NCBI GenBank assembly: GCA_013812565.1
Contig: JACCTF010000283.1
Location: 1 to 5,943 of the forward strand
Length of the DNA: 5,943 nucleotides
Direction: 5' to 3'
Origin: Pyrinomonadaceae bacterium
GTDB taxonomy: Bacteria; Acidobacteriota; Blastocatellia; Pyrinomonadales; Pyrinomonadaceae
Of the stretch, positions 5,937 through 5,943 are shown in pieces. The notes under the pieces are model-generated. The model saw only the letters and a program-made list of their open reading frames with translations. It searched no databases and was not told the DNA's origin. The translations under genes and the position numbers were made by a program. Every line of letters starts with the position of its first letter. The stretch's first letter is position 1.

Positions 5937-5943
5937 GTTTGCC

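Overview
The window is an ordinary-looking chromosomal segment of a free-living bacterium with moderate GC. All four supportable protein genes lie on the + strand. A lipoprotein-type signal suggests a Gram-negative envelope. The Kup-type potassium transporter, the large membrane glycosyltransferase-like protein and the palindromic 'CCACAAAGG' / 'CACCACAGAGG' intergenic repeats together recall Acidobacteriota or other soil and sediment phyla. That placement is inference from general familiarity, and no marker gene here proves it.

Layout. Positions 1-482 hold no convincing gene. They contain a long imperfect palindrome (279-343) and then a weak extended -10 promoter candidate. Positions 483-2198 encode a 571-residue polytopic membrane protein of the GT-C glycosyltransferase type, with acidic motifs in its first outer loop and a soluble C-terminal tail. 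A 120-base palindromic, MITE-like element (2178-2297) begins inside the last codons of that gene and ends just before the next. Positions 2309-2707 encode a small putative lipoprotein. After a 182-base gap with a weak hairpin, 2890-3555 encodes an unrecognised protein with four membrane segments. A short gap with a hairpin and an extended -10 candidate leads to kup (3693-5648), the only gene identified with near certainty. The last 295 bases hold a degenerate palindromic repeat (about 5730-5842). At the right edge, a promoter carries a perfect 8-bp inverted repeat between its -35 and -10 boxes, the arrangement expected of a TetR-family repressor site, pointing at a gene beyond the window.

How the genes relate. 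There is no clear single operon, because every gene pair is separated by more than 100 bases and by a hairpin or repeat. Kup imports potassium. The GT-C protein probably transfers a sugar or glycan from a polyprenyl carrier on the outer face of the inner membrane. The other two genes are envelope proteins of unknown role. I found no CRISPR array, tRNA, rRNA, transposase or defence system. The most interesting items are the palindromic elements, the STT3-like layout of the GT-C protein and the operator-promoter at the right edge.
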